A DNA stretch of 64,000 bases from Thermococcus sp. 21S9 (GTDB taxonomy: Archaea; Methanobacteriota_B; Thermococci; Thermococcales; Thermococcaceae): contig NZ_SNUS01000001.1 in NCBI RefSeq assembly GCF_012027635.1, positions 1,674,001-1,738,000 of the forward strand, in the 5' to 3' direction. Of this stretch, positions 1 through 8,664 are shown in pieces (positions within the stretch are counted from its first letter, which is position 1; every line of letters starts with the position of its first letter). The notes under the pieces are model-generated. The model was not told the DNA's origin. It saw nothing but the letters and a program-made list of their open reading frames with translations, and searched no databases. The translations under genes were made by a program, and so were the position numbers.

Positions 1-37
1 CCTCAAATTTCCAATGAGAAACTCAATGAAAAAAGAA

Positions 38-1618
38 TCAGTGGAGGGAGGAACTTAGCACTGCCTCGCTCAGCTTCTTCACGGCCTCAACGTAACCCTG
101 CCAGTCCATCGCCTGAACGGAAGCTGGGTGGAAGAATCTGTCGATTATCACCGGGGCAAAAATGCCGAACGCAACCACGAGGATTCCGAGGACCAAGTTA
201 ATCACTACGAAGAGCGGAACCTCGTGCCTCTCCGGTTCTTCATGTCCTCCGTGCTCATGGTGGTGTCCCTCGACCGGCTTTCCGCGCCAGAGGGTTATGA
301 AGAGCTGGAAGTAGGCCCAAGCCGCTATCGCGCTCGTGATTATCACGACGGAGGCCACGAGCGGGCTCACCTGGAGGAGGGCGTTGAAAATCAGCATCTT
401 GCTGAAGAATACGTTGAGCGGGGGAACGCCGACGAGGCTGAGCGTCGCCAGGCCGAAGAGGAACGTCGTTACCGGCATCTCCCTGCCGACTCCGGCAAGG
501 TCTTCGACCTTCACCGCTCCCCTGCGGTAGATGAAGGCTCCAACCGTAAAGAACAGGAGTGTCTTCGCTATCGCGTGGTTGACGATGTGGAAGTCGATTG
601 CCATCAGCGCGAGCTGGGTTCCGACGCCGAGGGTCATGAAGAGGTAGCCCATGTGGAGTATCGTGGAATAGGCAATCAGCCTCTTGACGTTCTTCTGGAC
701 GAGCATCATAATCGAGCCGAGGAATGCCGTTGCAGTTCCGAGGACGAGGAAGACGAGCGAGAGGGTCTTCCAGAAGGGAAGCCCGTGGAAGAGCGTGTAG
801 GTGTAGCGCGCGAGCAGGTAGATTCCGACGACCTCAACGAAACTGCTGAGTATCGCTCCAACGGGAATCGGCGCGCCTGAATAAGCGCTCGGAAGCCAGT
901 AGTGGCCGGGGAAGATTGCGCTCTTGACTACCACCATCGCAAGGGTCAGCGCGAAGAAGATGGCCAAAGCGAGCGTTGGGTCGCCAAAGAGCTTTGTAGT
1001 TACCGGGAATGAAACCCCGTGGAACTTGGCGCTCAGGTCGGCCATGTTGAGGGTTCCGAAAGATGCGTAGATGAAGCCGAGGGCAAGGAAGTAAAGGCTC
1101 GTCGCCACTGCACCGCTTATTCCGTACTTGAAGGCCCCTTCAACGGCCTCGCTCCTGTTGCGGTAGAAACCGACTATCGCGTAGGCGCTCGCGCCGATGA
1201 CCTCGAGCATGACGAAGGTGTTGAATGCATCACCCGTCATGAAGGCTCCAAGCGTCCCTGCCTCAAGTCCGAGGAGGAAGGTGTAGTAGAACTCGAGGCC
1301 GTGCGTTCTTATGAATTTGGCCGAGTATATTCCCGCAAGGAGGAAGCCGAAAGTCGCCGTTAAAACGAGCGTCGCCGAGAGCTTGTCCACTTCGAAAACT
1401 ATTCCTATCGGAGCTATCCAGTTGCCGAAGGCGTAGACGAGGGGTTCATTGCTCGAATAGGCCCTATTGAACAGCCAGATTCCAGCGAGGAACGTAACGG
1501 TGAGGGCGATGAGCGAGTAAGCTATCACAATCGCCCGTCTCCTGCCGGTCATGAAGGCCACGAAGGGCAGGAAGAAGGCGAAGCCGAGCGGAATTACCGG
1601 AACGAGTCCGACCTGCAT
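38..1618 (-). CDS. mnhD: Mrp/Mnh antiporter subunit D (NuoM/N-like)
   Basis: A 526-residue polytopic membrane protein of the proton-conducting NuoL/M/N-MnhD family, acting in a multisubunit cation/proton antiporter. The two signature charges are present: a helix-5 glutamate (E139, in MLEVIG) and a helix-7 lysine (K232, in VVKSAIFPGHYWLP). A histidine-rich hydrophilic loop (residues about 451-466, GHHHEHGGHEEPERHE) lies near the C-terminus and is not a general family feature. It is the last gene of the minus-strand operon visible here; the operon could continue past the window edge, which is only 37 bases away. Start ATG lies 9 bases after the mnhE stop. Confidence 0.88.
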   Translation of the reverse strand: MQVGLVPVIPLGFAFFLPFVAFMTGRRRAIVIAYSLIALTVTFLAGIWLFNRAYSSNEPLVYAFGNWIAPIGIVFEVDKLSATLVLTATFGFLLAGIYSAKFIRTHGLEFYYTFLLGLEAGTLGAFMTGDAFNTFVMLEVIGASAYAIVGFYRNRSEAVEGAFKYGISGAVATSLYFLALGFIYASFGTLNMADLSAKFHGVSFPVTTKLFGDPTLALAIFFALTLAMVVVKSAIFPGHYWLPSAYSGAPIPVGAILSSFVEVVGIYLLARYTYTLFHGLPFWKTLSLVFLVLGTATAFLGSIMMLVQKNVKRLIAYSTILHMGYLFMTLGVGTQLALMAIDFHIVNHAIAKTLLFFTVGAFIYRRGAVKVEDLAGVGREMPVTTFLFGLATLSLVGVPPLNVFFSKMLIFNALLQVSPLVASVVIITSAIAAWAYFQLFITLWRGKPVEGHHHEHGGHEEPERHEVPLFVVINLVLGILVVAFGIFAPVIIDRFFHPASVQAMDWQGYVEAVKKLSEAVLSSSLH

Positions 1619-1627
1619 GCTATCACC

Positions 1628-2125
1628 TCAGTCGAAGATTTTCCTCGCGTAGTCCTCGAAATAAGCGACGATGTTTTCTTTCACTTCCTTCTCGTCGAGC
1701 GTGGAAACGTCAATCCAGTGGACGTAGAGCCACTTTCCGTCGTCGCTTATGTCCACCACAACCGTTCCGGGTGTGTTTGTTATCGAGTTTGCAACGAGGA
1801 CCTTTCCGTAGTCGCTCTCAACGTCGAGGGGAATTCGCACTATGCCGGGGTTGGCCTTGAGCGTGAAGACCCTCTTTGCCACATCAATGTGCGTCTTGGT
1901 TTCCTCGATGAAGAAGTAGCGGAGGGCGTAGACGATGGCGTAGAACCACCTCCTCGGCGAGAAGAACTTGAGCTCGTTTTCCACCAGCCAGTGACCGACG
2001 ATGAAGGAAACTATGAGAGCGACTATCGAGCCCGTTATTATGTCGTACTCCGTGGCCGAGCCCGTGTAGAACAGGTACGTTGCCAGCACTATGAAGAACG
2101 TCGCCGGTGAAAATCTAACGTTCAC
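1628..2125 (-). CDS. mnhE: Mrp/Mnh antiporter subunit E
   Basis: A 165-residue MnhE/MrpE protein: hydrophobic N-terminal half with two or three membrane helices and a cytoplasmic C-terminal half that carries the family motif NSITNTPGTVVVDI (about residues 114-127). It is a structural subunit of the antiporter and has no ion channel of its own. The start ATG overlaps the stop of the upstream mnhC gene by four bases. In most Mrp operons mnhE precedes mnhF and mnhG; here it sits downstream between mnhC and mnhD, so the order is rearranged. Confidence 0.88.
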   Translation of the reverse strand: MNVRFSPATFFIVLATYLFYTGSATEYDIITGSIVALIVSFIVGHWLVENELKFFSPRRWFYAIVYALRYFFIEETKTHIDVAKRVFTLKANPGIVRIPLDVESDYGKVLVANSITNTPGTVVVDISDDGKWLYVHWIDVSTLDEKEVKENIVAYFEDYARKIFD

Positions 2126-2508
2126 TCGCCCTCACCCCCCATTATCTCGGCCATGTCTCTGGCGTCAACCGTCCCGTGGAGGCGGTAGAACTGTATCGCA
2201 TATGTCGCGAGAAGTATGTTCATGGCCATTCCGATGACTATGGCCGTGAGCACGAGCGCCTGCGGAACCGGGTCAACGGCCCTGCTCAGGAACTCCTCAA
2301 AGGTTATGTGCTTCTCGTAAATCGGCGGGAAGACAGGGAAGACGAGGCGGTAGCCGATTAGGATGAAGAGCATGTTTATCGCGTCGCCCATGACGTTGAG
2401 CATGATGATTTTCTTAATCAGGTTGGAGCGCGTCGCTACGCCGTAGATTCCAAGGAGTATCATGCCGAAGAGCGTCAGCGTGATGTAGGCGAGGAGGAAG
2501 CTAATCAT
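2122..2508 (-). CDS. mnhC: Mrp/Mnh antiporter subunit C (NuoK-like)
   Basis: A 128-residue MnhC/NuoK-like protein with three predicted membrane helices, followed by a short charged tail ending GGEGE. In complex I and Mrp complexes this subunit supplies part of the lateral proton path beside the large antiporter subunits. It overlaps mnhB (8 bases) and mnhE (4 bases), so translation is probably coupled. Assignment rests on length, hydropathy and position between mnhB and mnhE/mnhD. Confidence 0.85.
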   Translation of the reverse strand: MISFLLAYITLTLFGMILLGIYGVATRSNLIKKIIMLNVMGDAINMLFILIGYRLVFPVFPPIYEKHITFEEFLSRAVDPVPQALVLTAIVIGMAMNILLATYAIQFYRLHGTVDARDMAEIMGGEGE

Positions 2509-3268
2509 TGACCTCCCCCCTGAGGACGGTCTTGAATATCCACTCAGAGACGCCGAGCACGAGGAACACCGTCAGGAAGCCGAAGGTTACCGCAGTGTAT
2601 TCGCCGACGTCGAGGTTGAAGAGGCCCGTCTCGCCGGGCAGGAGGTTTATCTCAAGGACTTTGCCACCGTAGAGGAAAACCGGAGCCAAGACAGTGGCGA
2701 GGATTAAAGCTAAGCCGAGGGCATAAGCTGAAATCGTGTGCCTCAGGTTGAGGCCCTTTCTCTCAAGGGTGAACTTCGAGAAGACCGCGAAGAGCAGGAG
2801 GGAAGCAACTGCCATCGCCGAACCGCCCTGGAAGCCACCGCCCGGCGTCAGGTGGCCGTGGAGCGCTATCGAGGCGGAGATAGCGATTATCATTACCACG
2901 ACGAGCTTCGTGGTTGCGCGGGTTATGAGGTCCATCTGCCTGTGCGGTTCCTTCGCCTCGAGTTCCCTTACAATCTTCTCCTGCTCGTCGGTGAGCCTGA
3001 GCACGCTGAAGGCCCCCATTATCGCGAGGAAGAAGACGAAGGTCTCGAAGAGCGTATCGAAACCACGGTAGTTCCAGACTATGGCCGTAACGACTTCAGG
3101 GCTGTGGCTCGTGAGGCCCTCATGGGCGAAGGCGTGGCCCAGGTAGAACTCGCCGAGGGGTCTTAGCTCTGCCCCGCCGAGACCGAGGACGTTGGCGTAG
3201 ACTAAGGCGTAGGCAATGAACGCGAAGGCCCCAAGGAAGGAAACCGCGACGATTACGTCCCTCTTCAT
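2501..3268 (-). CDS. mnhB: MnhB-domain antiporter subunit with MbhE-like N-terminus
   Basis: A 255-residue membrane protein. The C-terminal part (from about residue 110) is an MnhB domain, recognisable by HLTPGGGFQGGSAMA. The N-terminal about 100 residues (AIVWNYRGFDTLFETFVFF) resemble the small MbhE/MnhA-C-terminal segment that is a separate subunit in the Thermococcales membrane hydrogenase. It therefore looks like a natural fusion of two units that belong to the end of a standard MnhA and to MnhB. It overlaps its neighbours by 4 and 8 bases. Confidence 0.83.
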   Translation of the reverse strand: MKRDVIVAVSFLGAFAFIAYALVYANVLGLGGAELRPLGEFYLGHAFAHEGLTSHSPEVVTAIVWNYRGFDTLFETFVFFLAIMGAFSVLRLTDEQEKIVRELEAKEPHRQMDLITRATTKLVVVMIIAISASIALHGHLTPGGGFQGGSAMAVASLLLFAVFSKFTLERKGLNLRHTISAYALGLALILATVLAPVFLYGGKVLEINLLPGETGLFNLDVGEYTAVTFGFLTVFLVLGVSEWIFKTVLRGEVND

Positions 3269-3522
3269 TCTCCCACCTCGTAGCGCTCCGTTTTGCTTAT
3301 GGCGAGGATTACGAGGGCTGTATAGGCTCCAACCGCTATGGCGAGGTAGGCCAAAACTATGTCCGGAGCCGCGAGTATGTAGAAGCCGAGGGCGAAGAAC
3401 GTTGACTGGACGGAGCTCAAAGCAAGGGCCTTGAGCAGGTCGTGCTCCTTCATGGCCAGGTAGCTGAAGGCGAAGCCGAAGGAAACGACTATCGCGAGGA
3501 TTATCAGGTGAATCTCAATCAT
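3265..3522 (-). CDS. DUF4040 (MnhA C-terminal / MbhD-like) subunit
   Basis: An 85-residue protein with about three membrane helices of the DUF4040 type, equivalent to MbhD of the membrane hydrogenase and to the segment that follows the NuoL-like part of bacterial MnhA. In this operon the MnhA polypeptide is split: the NuoL-like part is encoded at 6138-7625, this segment here, and the MbhE-like segment is fused to mnhB. Four-base overlaps on both sides indicate translational coupling. Confidence 0.8.
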   Translation of the reverse strand: MIEIHLIILAIVVSFGFAFSYLAMKEHDLLKALALSSVQSTFFALGFYILAAPDIVLAYLAIAVGAYTALVILAISKTERYEVGE

Positions 3523-3977
3523 CTCGCCAGCCTCCTGAAGGTGAACTTGGGTTCTTCCTCCTCTCCGGGCAACTCCTCGTGCTCGCGGACGAGCTCCGCA
3601 ACGTCCTCTCTCGTTGGTAAGTCCTCCTCGAGCTGGTCAACTACCAAAGGAGGCTTCTTTCCGACCCTTCCGAAGTAAACCGCTGAGACGAGGGAGTGGG
3701 TTCCTGTGGGCGCTATGAGGAGGATTAAGACGCCGACGGTGAAGGCTATTCCGGCCATGAAGAACCTTTGGGCGCCGAGCGGGTAATAGACGAGCGCCAC
3801 CAGACCTGCACCGAAGACCGGTAATGCGGCGCCTCCAACCGTCCCAACGGTCGCGGCGTGGGTTCTCATATAGAAGTCTTTGAACCTGAGCAGGCCTATC
3901 GCCGCTATGAGGTCGTAAATCGCCCCAAGGAGTATCGCGACCGACCCGATGATGAAAATGACGTCCTCGATAATCAT
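3519..3977 (-). CDS. mnhG: Mrp/Mnh antiporter subunit G
   Basis: A 152-residue MnhG protein beginning MIIEDVIFIIGSVAILLG, with three membrane helices in the first 110 residues and an acidic cytoplasmic tail (EELPGEEEEPKF). The family signature is the stretch around FKDFYMRTHAATVGTVGG. A longer reading exists upstream, but the ATG at 3977 has a GGAGGT site at the right distance and overlaps the mnhF stop, so it is preferred. The tail is somewhat longer than in bacterial MnhG. Confidence 0.87.
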   Translation of the reverse strand: MIIEDVIFIIGSVAILLGAIYDLIAAIGLLRFKDFYMRTHAATVGTVGGAALPVFGAGLVALVYYPLGAQRFFMAGIAFTVGVLILLIAPTGTHSLVSAVYFGRVGKKPPLVVDQLEEDLPTREDVAELVREHEELPGEEEEPKFTFRRLAR

Positions 3978-4258
3978 ACCTCCACCTCCCCGTAGAGGAC
4001 GTACTTGGTGTAGTAGATGTCCAGCATGAAGGCCCACAGGGCAAGGATTATCGCACCGCTCGCGAGCATGATTGACTTGAAGTAGATTCCTAATATTACC
4101 ATAAACGCCGCCATGTCGAAGGACAGGCAGTCGACGGCGAGGATTATGTCGGCCGTCGTCGGGCCCTTAATCGCGCGGATTCCATAGAGGACGAACGCGA
4201 ATGTGTAGATGACGGCCGCGAAGTAGAGGACCTCGTTGAAAACGACCTCAACGTTCAT
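3974..4258 (-). CDS. mnhF: Mrp/Mnh antiporter subunit F
   Basis: A 94-residue MnhF protein with three membrane helices; the conserved RAIKGPTTADIILAVD segment between helices 1 and 2 is characteristic. It overlaps the genes on both sides by four bases. In Mrp complexes MnhE, F and G form a peripheral membrane subassembly; here F and G are adjacent while E is encoded further downstream. Confidence 0.87.
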   Translation of the reverse strand: MNVEVVFNEVLYFAAVIYTFAFVLYGIRAIKGPTTADIILAVDCLSFDMAAFMVILGIYFKSIMLASGAIILALWAFMLDIYYTKYVLYGEVEV

Positions 4259-6141
4259 GCAAACACCCCCAGGAGGACTATAAGGACGGCCATCGCAATT
4301 GCAAAGCCACTTATGAGCGCGTTCATGTCGAGGTTCTTTGATTTGCCCCAGCGCGCGAGCCTTTCAACGGCCCTTATGAGTGGCATGAACATCGCCTCGT
4401 CAAGGTGCCTCACAGGGTAGTCGAGCGCGTCGTCGTAGTCCCTGATGAGCGGGAGCTCATGCTTCGGAACGACCTTTATGATTGGGAGAATCCTGTTGAG
4501 GTAAAAGCTCTTGCCCAGAGAGAGGAAGTAGTCGGCCGTGAAGCGCAGTATGTCGCCCATGTTGTAGAAGATTAAAAGGAGCTCGCTGATGCGCTCCGTT
4601 GGCATCTTACCGATTCTCCAGCCGATGACCGCCATAGCCACGAGCGTGACGAGTGCAATGAGCGAACCGGGACTTCCCAGGAAGAGCTGTGACGGAGTCT
4701 CTGGCAGGGGGTAGCCGAGTTCTTCGAGTGACCCCGTCAGCCAGGGGAGCAGGATGAACGGGAATACCGCCACGAGGAAGCTCGCGAGCGAGACTATTCC
4801 CGTGACAGTTCTTATCGCGAAGGGAACCTCCTCCCTCTCAACTTCCCTCTTGCAGATTAGCCTGTTTATCCTCCTGACCTGGATTATCGAGGCCAGAGGG
4901 AATATTCCGAGGAACGCTATCGTGACGACCATCAGCCAGAGGAGGACGTTGGTCGTGCCCATTGAAGCCGTGTAGATGAGCCACTTGCTCACGAAGGCTG
5001 AGAGGGGCGGAATTCCGGCCATCGAAAAGACGGAGAGCGACATCAGGAGTGCGATGACGTGCCCCTTGAGGAGCTTTCTCATCGAGCATATGTTCGGCTC
5101 CTCGCCGTAGTGCTCTATCGCGCCGAGGCCGAAGAAGAGGGAGCTCTTGTAGAGCACCTGATACAGGACGTGGAGCAACGCTCCGAGGAGTGCAACCGTT
5201 CCGAGGAATGTCCCCTGGAGCACGAGGGAGCTTCCGAGGGCAAAGTAAGCTATCCCAACGTCCATGACGCTGTGGTAGGCGAACTTGCGCTTGAGCCGGA
5301 TTTCCTTGAAGGAGTAGAGCGTCGCAAAGGCCGTAACCGTGCCGATAAAGGCCACAGCGTAACCGAGCGCCTCTCCAGACGGGAGGACGAAGTGGGCAAC
5401 CCTGAGGAGCAGGTAAACCCCAAGGGCCTCGCCGAGGAGGAAAACCGGCACGAATGGACTCGGAAGCGAGCGGTAAACCCTCGGAACCCAGACGTGGAAT
5501 GGGAACGCCCCGCTCCTGACGAGGGAAGCTGAAAGGAAGAGGACGAGGAGAAACGCAGGACTGACCGCGAGGTTTTCAAGGTTCTCACGGAGGCCGTGGA
5601 AAGTCAGGTGGTGCAGGTTCCCGACGGCACCGTAAGCCAAGCCGGTCGCTATGAGGAGGGGGATTATGCCAAAGACCTGCGTGAGGACGAGGTAGCGCCA
5701 GGTGGCCTTTCTTGAGCCCCTCGTCTCAGATGCCAACACCATCACTGCCGTAAAGACCGCGAAGAGCTCGTAAAAGAGCGTGAGCCTCTCGATGTTGTTC
5801 GTTGACAGAAAGACCACCGCTGAGAGGAGTGCCATGTTGGTGGCCATCGCCAGGAACCTCTCGTCCCCCTTCACCTCATAGGAGAGCAGGTAGAGCGAGA
5901 GCGTGAACGTGATGAAGGCAGTTACGAGCAGGAAGAGGGCCGAAAGGGAATCTATCCTGATGGTCGTGGGAAGGAAGGGGATTATCTCACCTGAGAGACC
6001 GTTCAAGCCTTCAACGGCGCTCGCGAATAGGAAGACGGAAGAGACAAGGGTAACGTAGTAGGCCCGCTTTCCTGAGGCGAGGCCAACGAGTGAAGCTATG
6101 AATAGCAGTCCGAGGGCCAGCTCCAGGACGTAGAGGCTCAT
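4255..6141 (-). CDS. NuoL/M/N-like proton-conducting antiporter subunit with Arg in place of TM7 Lys
   Basis: A 628-residue membrane protein, second of three large antiporter-like subunits in the operon. The helix-5 glutamate is kept (E125 in LFYELFAVF), but at the position of the near-universal helix-7 lysine it has arginine (R209, in SLVRSGAFPFHVWVPRVY). A long C-terminal extension of about 130 residues carries an amphipathic segment and a last membrane helix. Start: ATG 6141 overlaps the stop of the upstream gene; the longer reading upstream is only an open frame inside that gene. Which of MnhA or MnhD it functionally replaces is not clear. Confidence 0.8.
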   Translation of the reverse strand: MSLYVLELALGLLFIASLVGLASGKRAYYVTLVSSVFLFASAVEGLNGLSGEIIPFLPTTIRIDSLSALFLLVTAFITFTLSLYLLSYEVKGDERFLAMATNMALLSAVVFLSTNNIERLTLFYELFAVFTAVMVLASETRGSRKATWRYLVLTQVFGIIPLLIATGLAYGAVGNLHHLTFHGLRENLENLAVSPAFLLVLFLSASLVRSGAFPFHVWVPRVYRSLPSPFVPVFLLGEALGVYLLLRVAHFVLPSGEALGYAVAFIGTVTAFATLYSFKEIRLKRKFAYHSVMDVGIAYFALGSSLVLQGTFLGTVALLGALLHVLYQVLYKSSLFFGLGAIEHYGEEPNICSMRKLLKGHVIALLMSLSVFSMAGIPPLSAFVSKWLIYTASMGTTNVLLWLMVVTIAFLGIFPLASIIQVRRINRLICKREVEREEVPFAIRTVTGIVSLASFLVAVFPFILLPWLTGSLEELGYPLPETPSQLFLGSPGSLIALVTLVAMAVIGWRIGKMPTERISELLLIFYNMGDILRFTADYFLSLGKSFYLNRILPIIKVVPKHELPLIRDYDDALDYPVRHLDEAMFMPLIRAVERLARWGKSKNLDMNALISGFAIAMAVLIVLLGVFA

Positions 6142-7625
6142 GGTATCACCCCGTAGAAGGTTATCTCCTCGACAAGCGGGTAGGCGAGGTAAGCCGAGAC
6201 CAGCGTCAGGACGATGAGAATCAAGAGCGACGCGGTTATTATCGGGTGGGTGCTGACCTTTTCGACGTTGGGCCTGCCGAAGACGTTCTTGGTAATCCAC
6301 TTGAGACCGACCCAGAGGAAGACGGCCGAATCGGTTAGGACCATTATAATCGGGAGCCAGGCCAGGGCGGAAACCTTGACGAGGCTCAGGTTGGTTATCA
6401 GCTCGGCCTTGCTGAATGCTATGCCCATCGGGGGAAGACCCGCCAGTCCGAGGAGCGCCACCGTCCACGCGAGGCCGTTCACGGGCAGGATTTCCCTTAG
6501 ACCGCTTATCCGCCTCAGGTCGAGGGTCCCGAGGGAGTACGTGAAGGTTCCGGCGGTGAGAAAGGCCAGGCCCTTGACGAAGGCGTGGGTCGTGAGCTGG
6601 AACATCGCGGCTTTGAGGCCGATGTCAAAGCCAGGTGCCTTGCCCGTGAGGCCGAGGACGGCGTAAGTCAATCCGGAGAACATTATTCCGGCCTCGGCAA
6701 CCGTTGAGTAAGCGAGCAGTCTCTTGGCATCTTTCTGAACCGGATAGTTGAGTATCGGGATGAGGAGCGTGAGGGAGACCATGACGGCCATGAAGTAGAA
6801 GACCCAGACCGGGAGGGGTCCGATGAACTGGATAACCCTCGCGACGAGGTAAACGCCCATCTCGACCATCGCCGCACCGTGAAGGAAGGCGCTCGCGGGA
6901 GTTGGGGCTTCCATCGCGTCCGGAATCCACGAGTAGGTCGGGAACTGGGCGCTCTTGGTGTAGCCCGCTATGAGCAGGGCCAGGAACAACCAGGGCTTTA
7001 CCTCGGGGGAAACCTTCGAGAGCGAGAACAGACTGAGGTCGTGGAGCTGGGTGAGGCCGATGTAGATGGCCGTGTAGAAGCCTATCATCGCCCCAACGTT
7101 CGGGATTATGAAGGCCTTGAAGCCAGCCCTCCTCGCCTCCTTCGTGTTGTAATAGCTCACGACGCCCCAACAGGCAAGCCCCATCAGCTCGAAGAAGATT
7201 AACAGGCTGAGGAACGTGGAGGAGTAGATGAATCCGAGGGTGGCGCCTTCAAAGAGCGTCATCCAGGCGTAGAAGAGTCCCCTGCCCTTTCCTCCCGGGT
7301 GCCCGACGTTTCTCTCGCTCATGTACTCGACGCCGTAGAACATGAATATGAATCCCGCAACGGCAACGACCGTACCTATCAAAACGCTCATGGGGTCGAT
7401 TATAAGGCCGTAAACCTCGCCGAACTGGGCGCTCTGGAGGTAGGTAATGTGAATCAGCTCCTCGTGGCCGAGGAGGTAGAGAACGGCAACGCCGAGCTGG
7501 GCAATCATCGCCGATACGAAAGATGCGAGCATTATCGCGTCCGCTTTCCTCTCGTCGAGCCTGAAGAGGATTAGTCCACCGATGAGCGGGACTGTGAAGG
7601 TTAACGTTGCGAGAAGGCCTATCAT
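6138..7625 (-). CDS. NuoL/MnhA-like proton-conducting antiporter subunit
   Basis: First gene of the Mrp-type operon, 495 residues, about 14 membrane helices. The segment YTKSAQFPTYSWIPDAM followed by PTPASAFLHGAAMVE is the NuoL/MnhA hallmark, with the helix-7 lysine K224 and the helix-5 glutamate E146 (FFELMG). It lacks the C-terminal DUF4040 and MbhE-like parts of a full MnhA, which are encoded separately downstream. Start ATG 7625 is preceded by a GGAGGGGG-type site and a TATA box about 50 bases upstream. Confidence 0.83.
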   Translation of the reverse strand: MIGLLATLTFTVPLIGGLILFRLDERKADAIMLASFVSAMIAQLGVAVLYLLGHEELIHITYLQSAQFGEVYGLIIDPMSVLIGTVVAVAGFIFMFYGVEYMSERNVGHPGGKGRGLFYAWMTLFEGATLGFIYSSTFLSLLIFFELMGLACWGVVSYYNTKEARRAGFKAFIIPNVGAMIGFYTAIYIGLTQLHDLSLFSLSKVSPEVKPWLFLALLIAGYTKSAQFPTYSWIPDAMEAPTPASAFLHGAAMVEMGVYLVARVIQFIGPLPVWVFYFMAVMVSLTLLIPILNYPVQKDAKRLLAYSTVAEAGIMFSGLTYAVLGLTGKAPGFDIGLKAAMFQLTTHAFVKGLAFLTAGTFTYSLGTLDLRRISGLREILPVNGLAWTVALLGLAGLPPMGIAFSKAELITNLSLVKVSALAWLPIIMVLTDSAVFLWVGLKWITKNVFGRPNVEKVSTHPIITASLLILIVLTLVSAYLAYPLVEEITFYGVIP

Positions 7626-7670
7626 AGTTCCCCCTCCACGCTGGCCAAAATCCATTAGGTTTGTCTAACG

Positions 7671-7685
7671 AACCTTTTTAAAGTT
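7671..7685 (-). promoter_or_regulatory. TATA box of the Mrp operon
   Basis: Read on the minus strand: ACTTTAAAAAGGT, preceded by GAAAAA as a BRE. It lies about 50 bases before the first ATG (7625), the normal distance for a leadered archaeal transcript. Confidence 0.6.
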
Positions 7686-7743
7686 TTTCGTTCTTTCCCG
7701 AAAGACATTTAGTCAAATGCCCATTTTCGTGAAATCCGATAGG

Positions 7744-8664
7744 CTAAGGGACGACGGCGTTGACCCTCCGAAAGACTCCCTCGAAATAGTCCGAGACGAG
7801 GCTTACGACATCACCTCCATCGAAGGGCAAGTTCCTGACGAGCCCAAGCGCCTCGTTTACGTAGCCCTTCGCCCTCTTAAGGGACTCCTCGAAGACGCCG
7901 GCCTTGGTCATCTTCTCAAAGAGCTCGAGCAGGTCCTCCTCCCTTGGGTTTTTGAGGATTCTCTCGACGAAGGAGGAGCCGTAGCGCTCCGTGTAGAGGA
8001 TTAGCGGGAGGGTTGTTTTTCCGTTGAGCAGGTCCTTGAAGCGGTCCTTTCCTGTTCCCGGGAAGTAGTCGAGCACGTCGTCGACTATCTGAAACGCCCT
8101 TCCCACGAGCGTTCCAGCTTTATCGAGCTCCTCCCAGTAGGGCTTTCCGAGGTAATAGGCGGGAAGCGCGAAGGAAGCGCCGAAGAGCCGTCCGGTTTTT
8201 CCGTCTATTATCCTGTAGTAGGTCTCGATGTCGAGGTGAACGCTCCCGCGCACGGCCTCCTGTAAAAGCTCCGCCTTGACCATGTCCTCGACGACCTTCG
8301 CGACGTAGTCAACCATCTCAACATTTTTGCCGGCTATAATCCTCAGCGCGCGGACGAAGAGAAAGTCACCGCTAAGGACGGCAAGTTCCGGCCCCCAGCG
8401 CATGACTACGGTGGGGTTGTTCCTTCGCTTCTCGGCCAAATCAATGACGTCGTCGTGAACCAGACTCGCGGTGTGGATTAGCTCTATCGCGGAGGCGAGG
8501 TCAAGGGCATCGCTTTCGTCGAGTCCAAGGCCCTCTGCAACTGCTAGGGTTATCCTCGGCCTTATCCTCTTTCCACCGCTCCGGATTATGTACTCCCCGA
8601 TTTTCTTCGCGAGCTCAACGCTCCCCTCAAGTGCTTCAATGAGCCTCTCGTCCAGCGATTCCAT
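7744..8664 (-). CDS. Long-chain-type trans-polyprenyl diphosphate synthase
   Basis: A 306-residue trans-prenyltransferase that condenses isopentenyl diphosphate onto an allylic primer. Both aspartate-rich motifs are intact: DDVID (71-75) and DDVLD (195-199). The residue five places before the first motif is alanine (A66, in ELIHTASLVH), and the block matches hepta/octaprenyl synthases better than archaeal C20 synthases, so product longer than C20 is inferred. It is last in the SQR-ferrochelatase operon, overlapping the preceding gene, which suggests it makes the tail of a respiratory quinone rather than membrane lipid. Start ATG 8664 chosen over GTG 8673 because GGGGGTG is six bases away. Confidence 0.85.
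   Translation of the reverse strand: MESLDERLIEALEGSVELAKKIGEYIIRSGGKRIRPRITLAVAEGLGLDESDALDLASAIELIHTASLVHDDVIDLAEKRRNNPTVVMRWGPELAVLSGDFLFVRALRIIAGKNVEMVDYVAKVVEDMVKAELLQEAVRGSVHLDIETYYRIIDGKTGRLFGASFALPAYYLGKPYWEELDKAGTLVGRAFQIVDDVLDYFPGTGKDRFKDLLNGKTTLPLILYTERYGSSFVERILKNPREEDLLELFEKMTKAGVFEESLKRAKGYVNEALGLVRNLPFDGGDVVSLVSDYFEGVFRRVNAVVP

Noticed and set aside
128-880. A 250-codon plus-strand frame, and many similar long frames antisense to the Mrp, cyd, his and other genes
   Set aside because: They mirror real genes in the opposite frame, have highly charged low-complexity translations and no ribosome site or promoter; high GC makes such shadows common.
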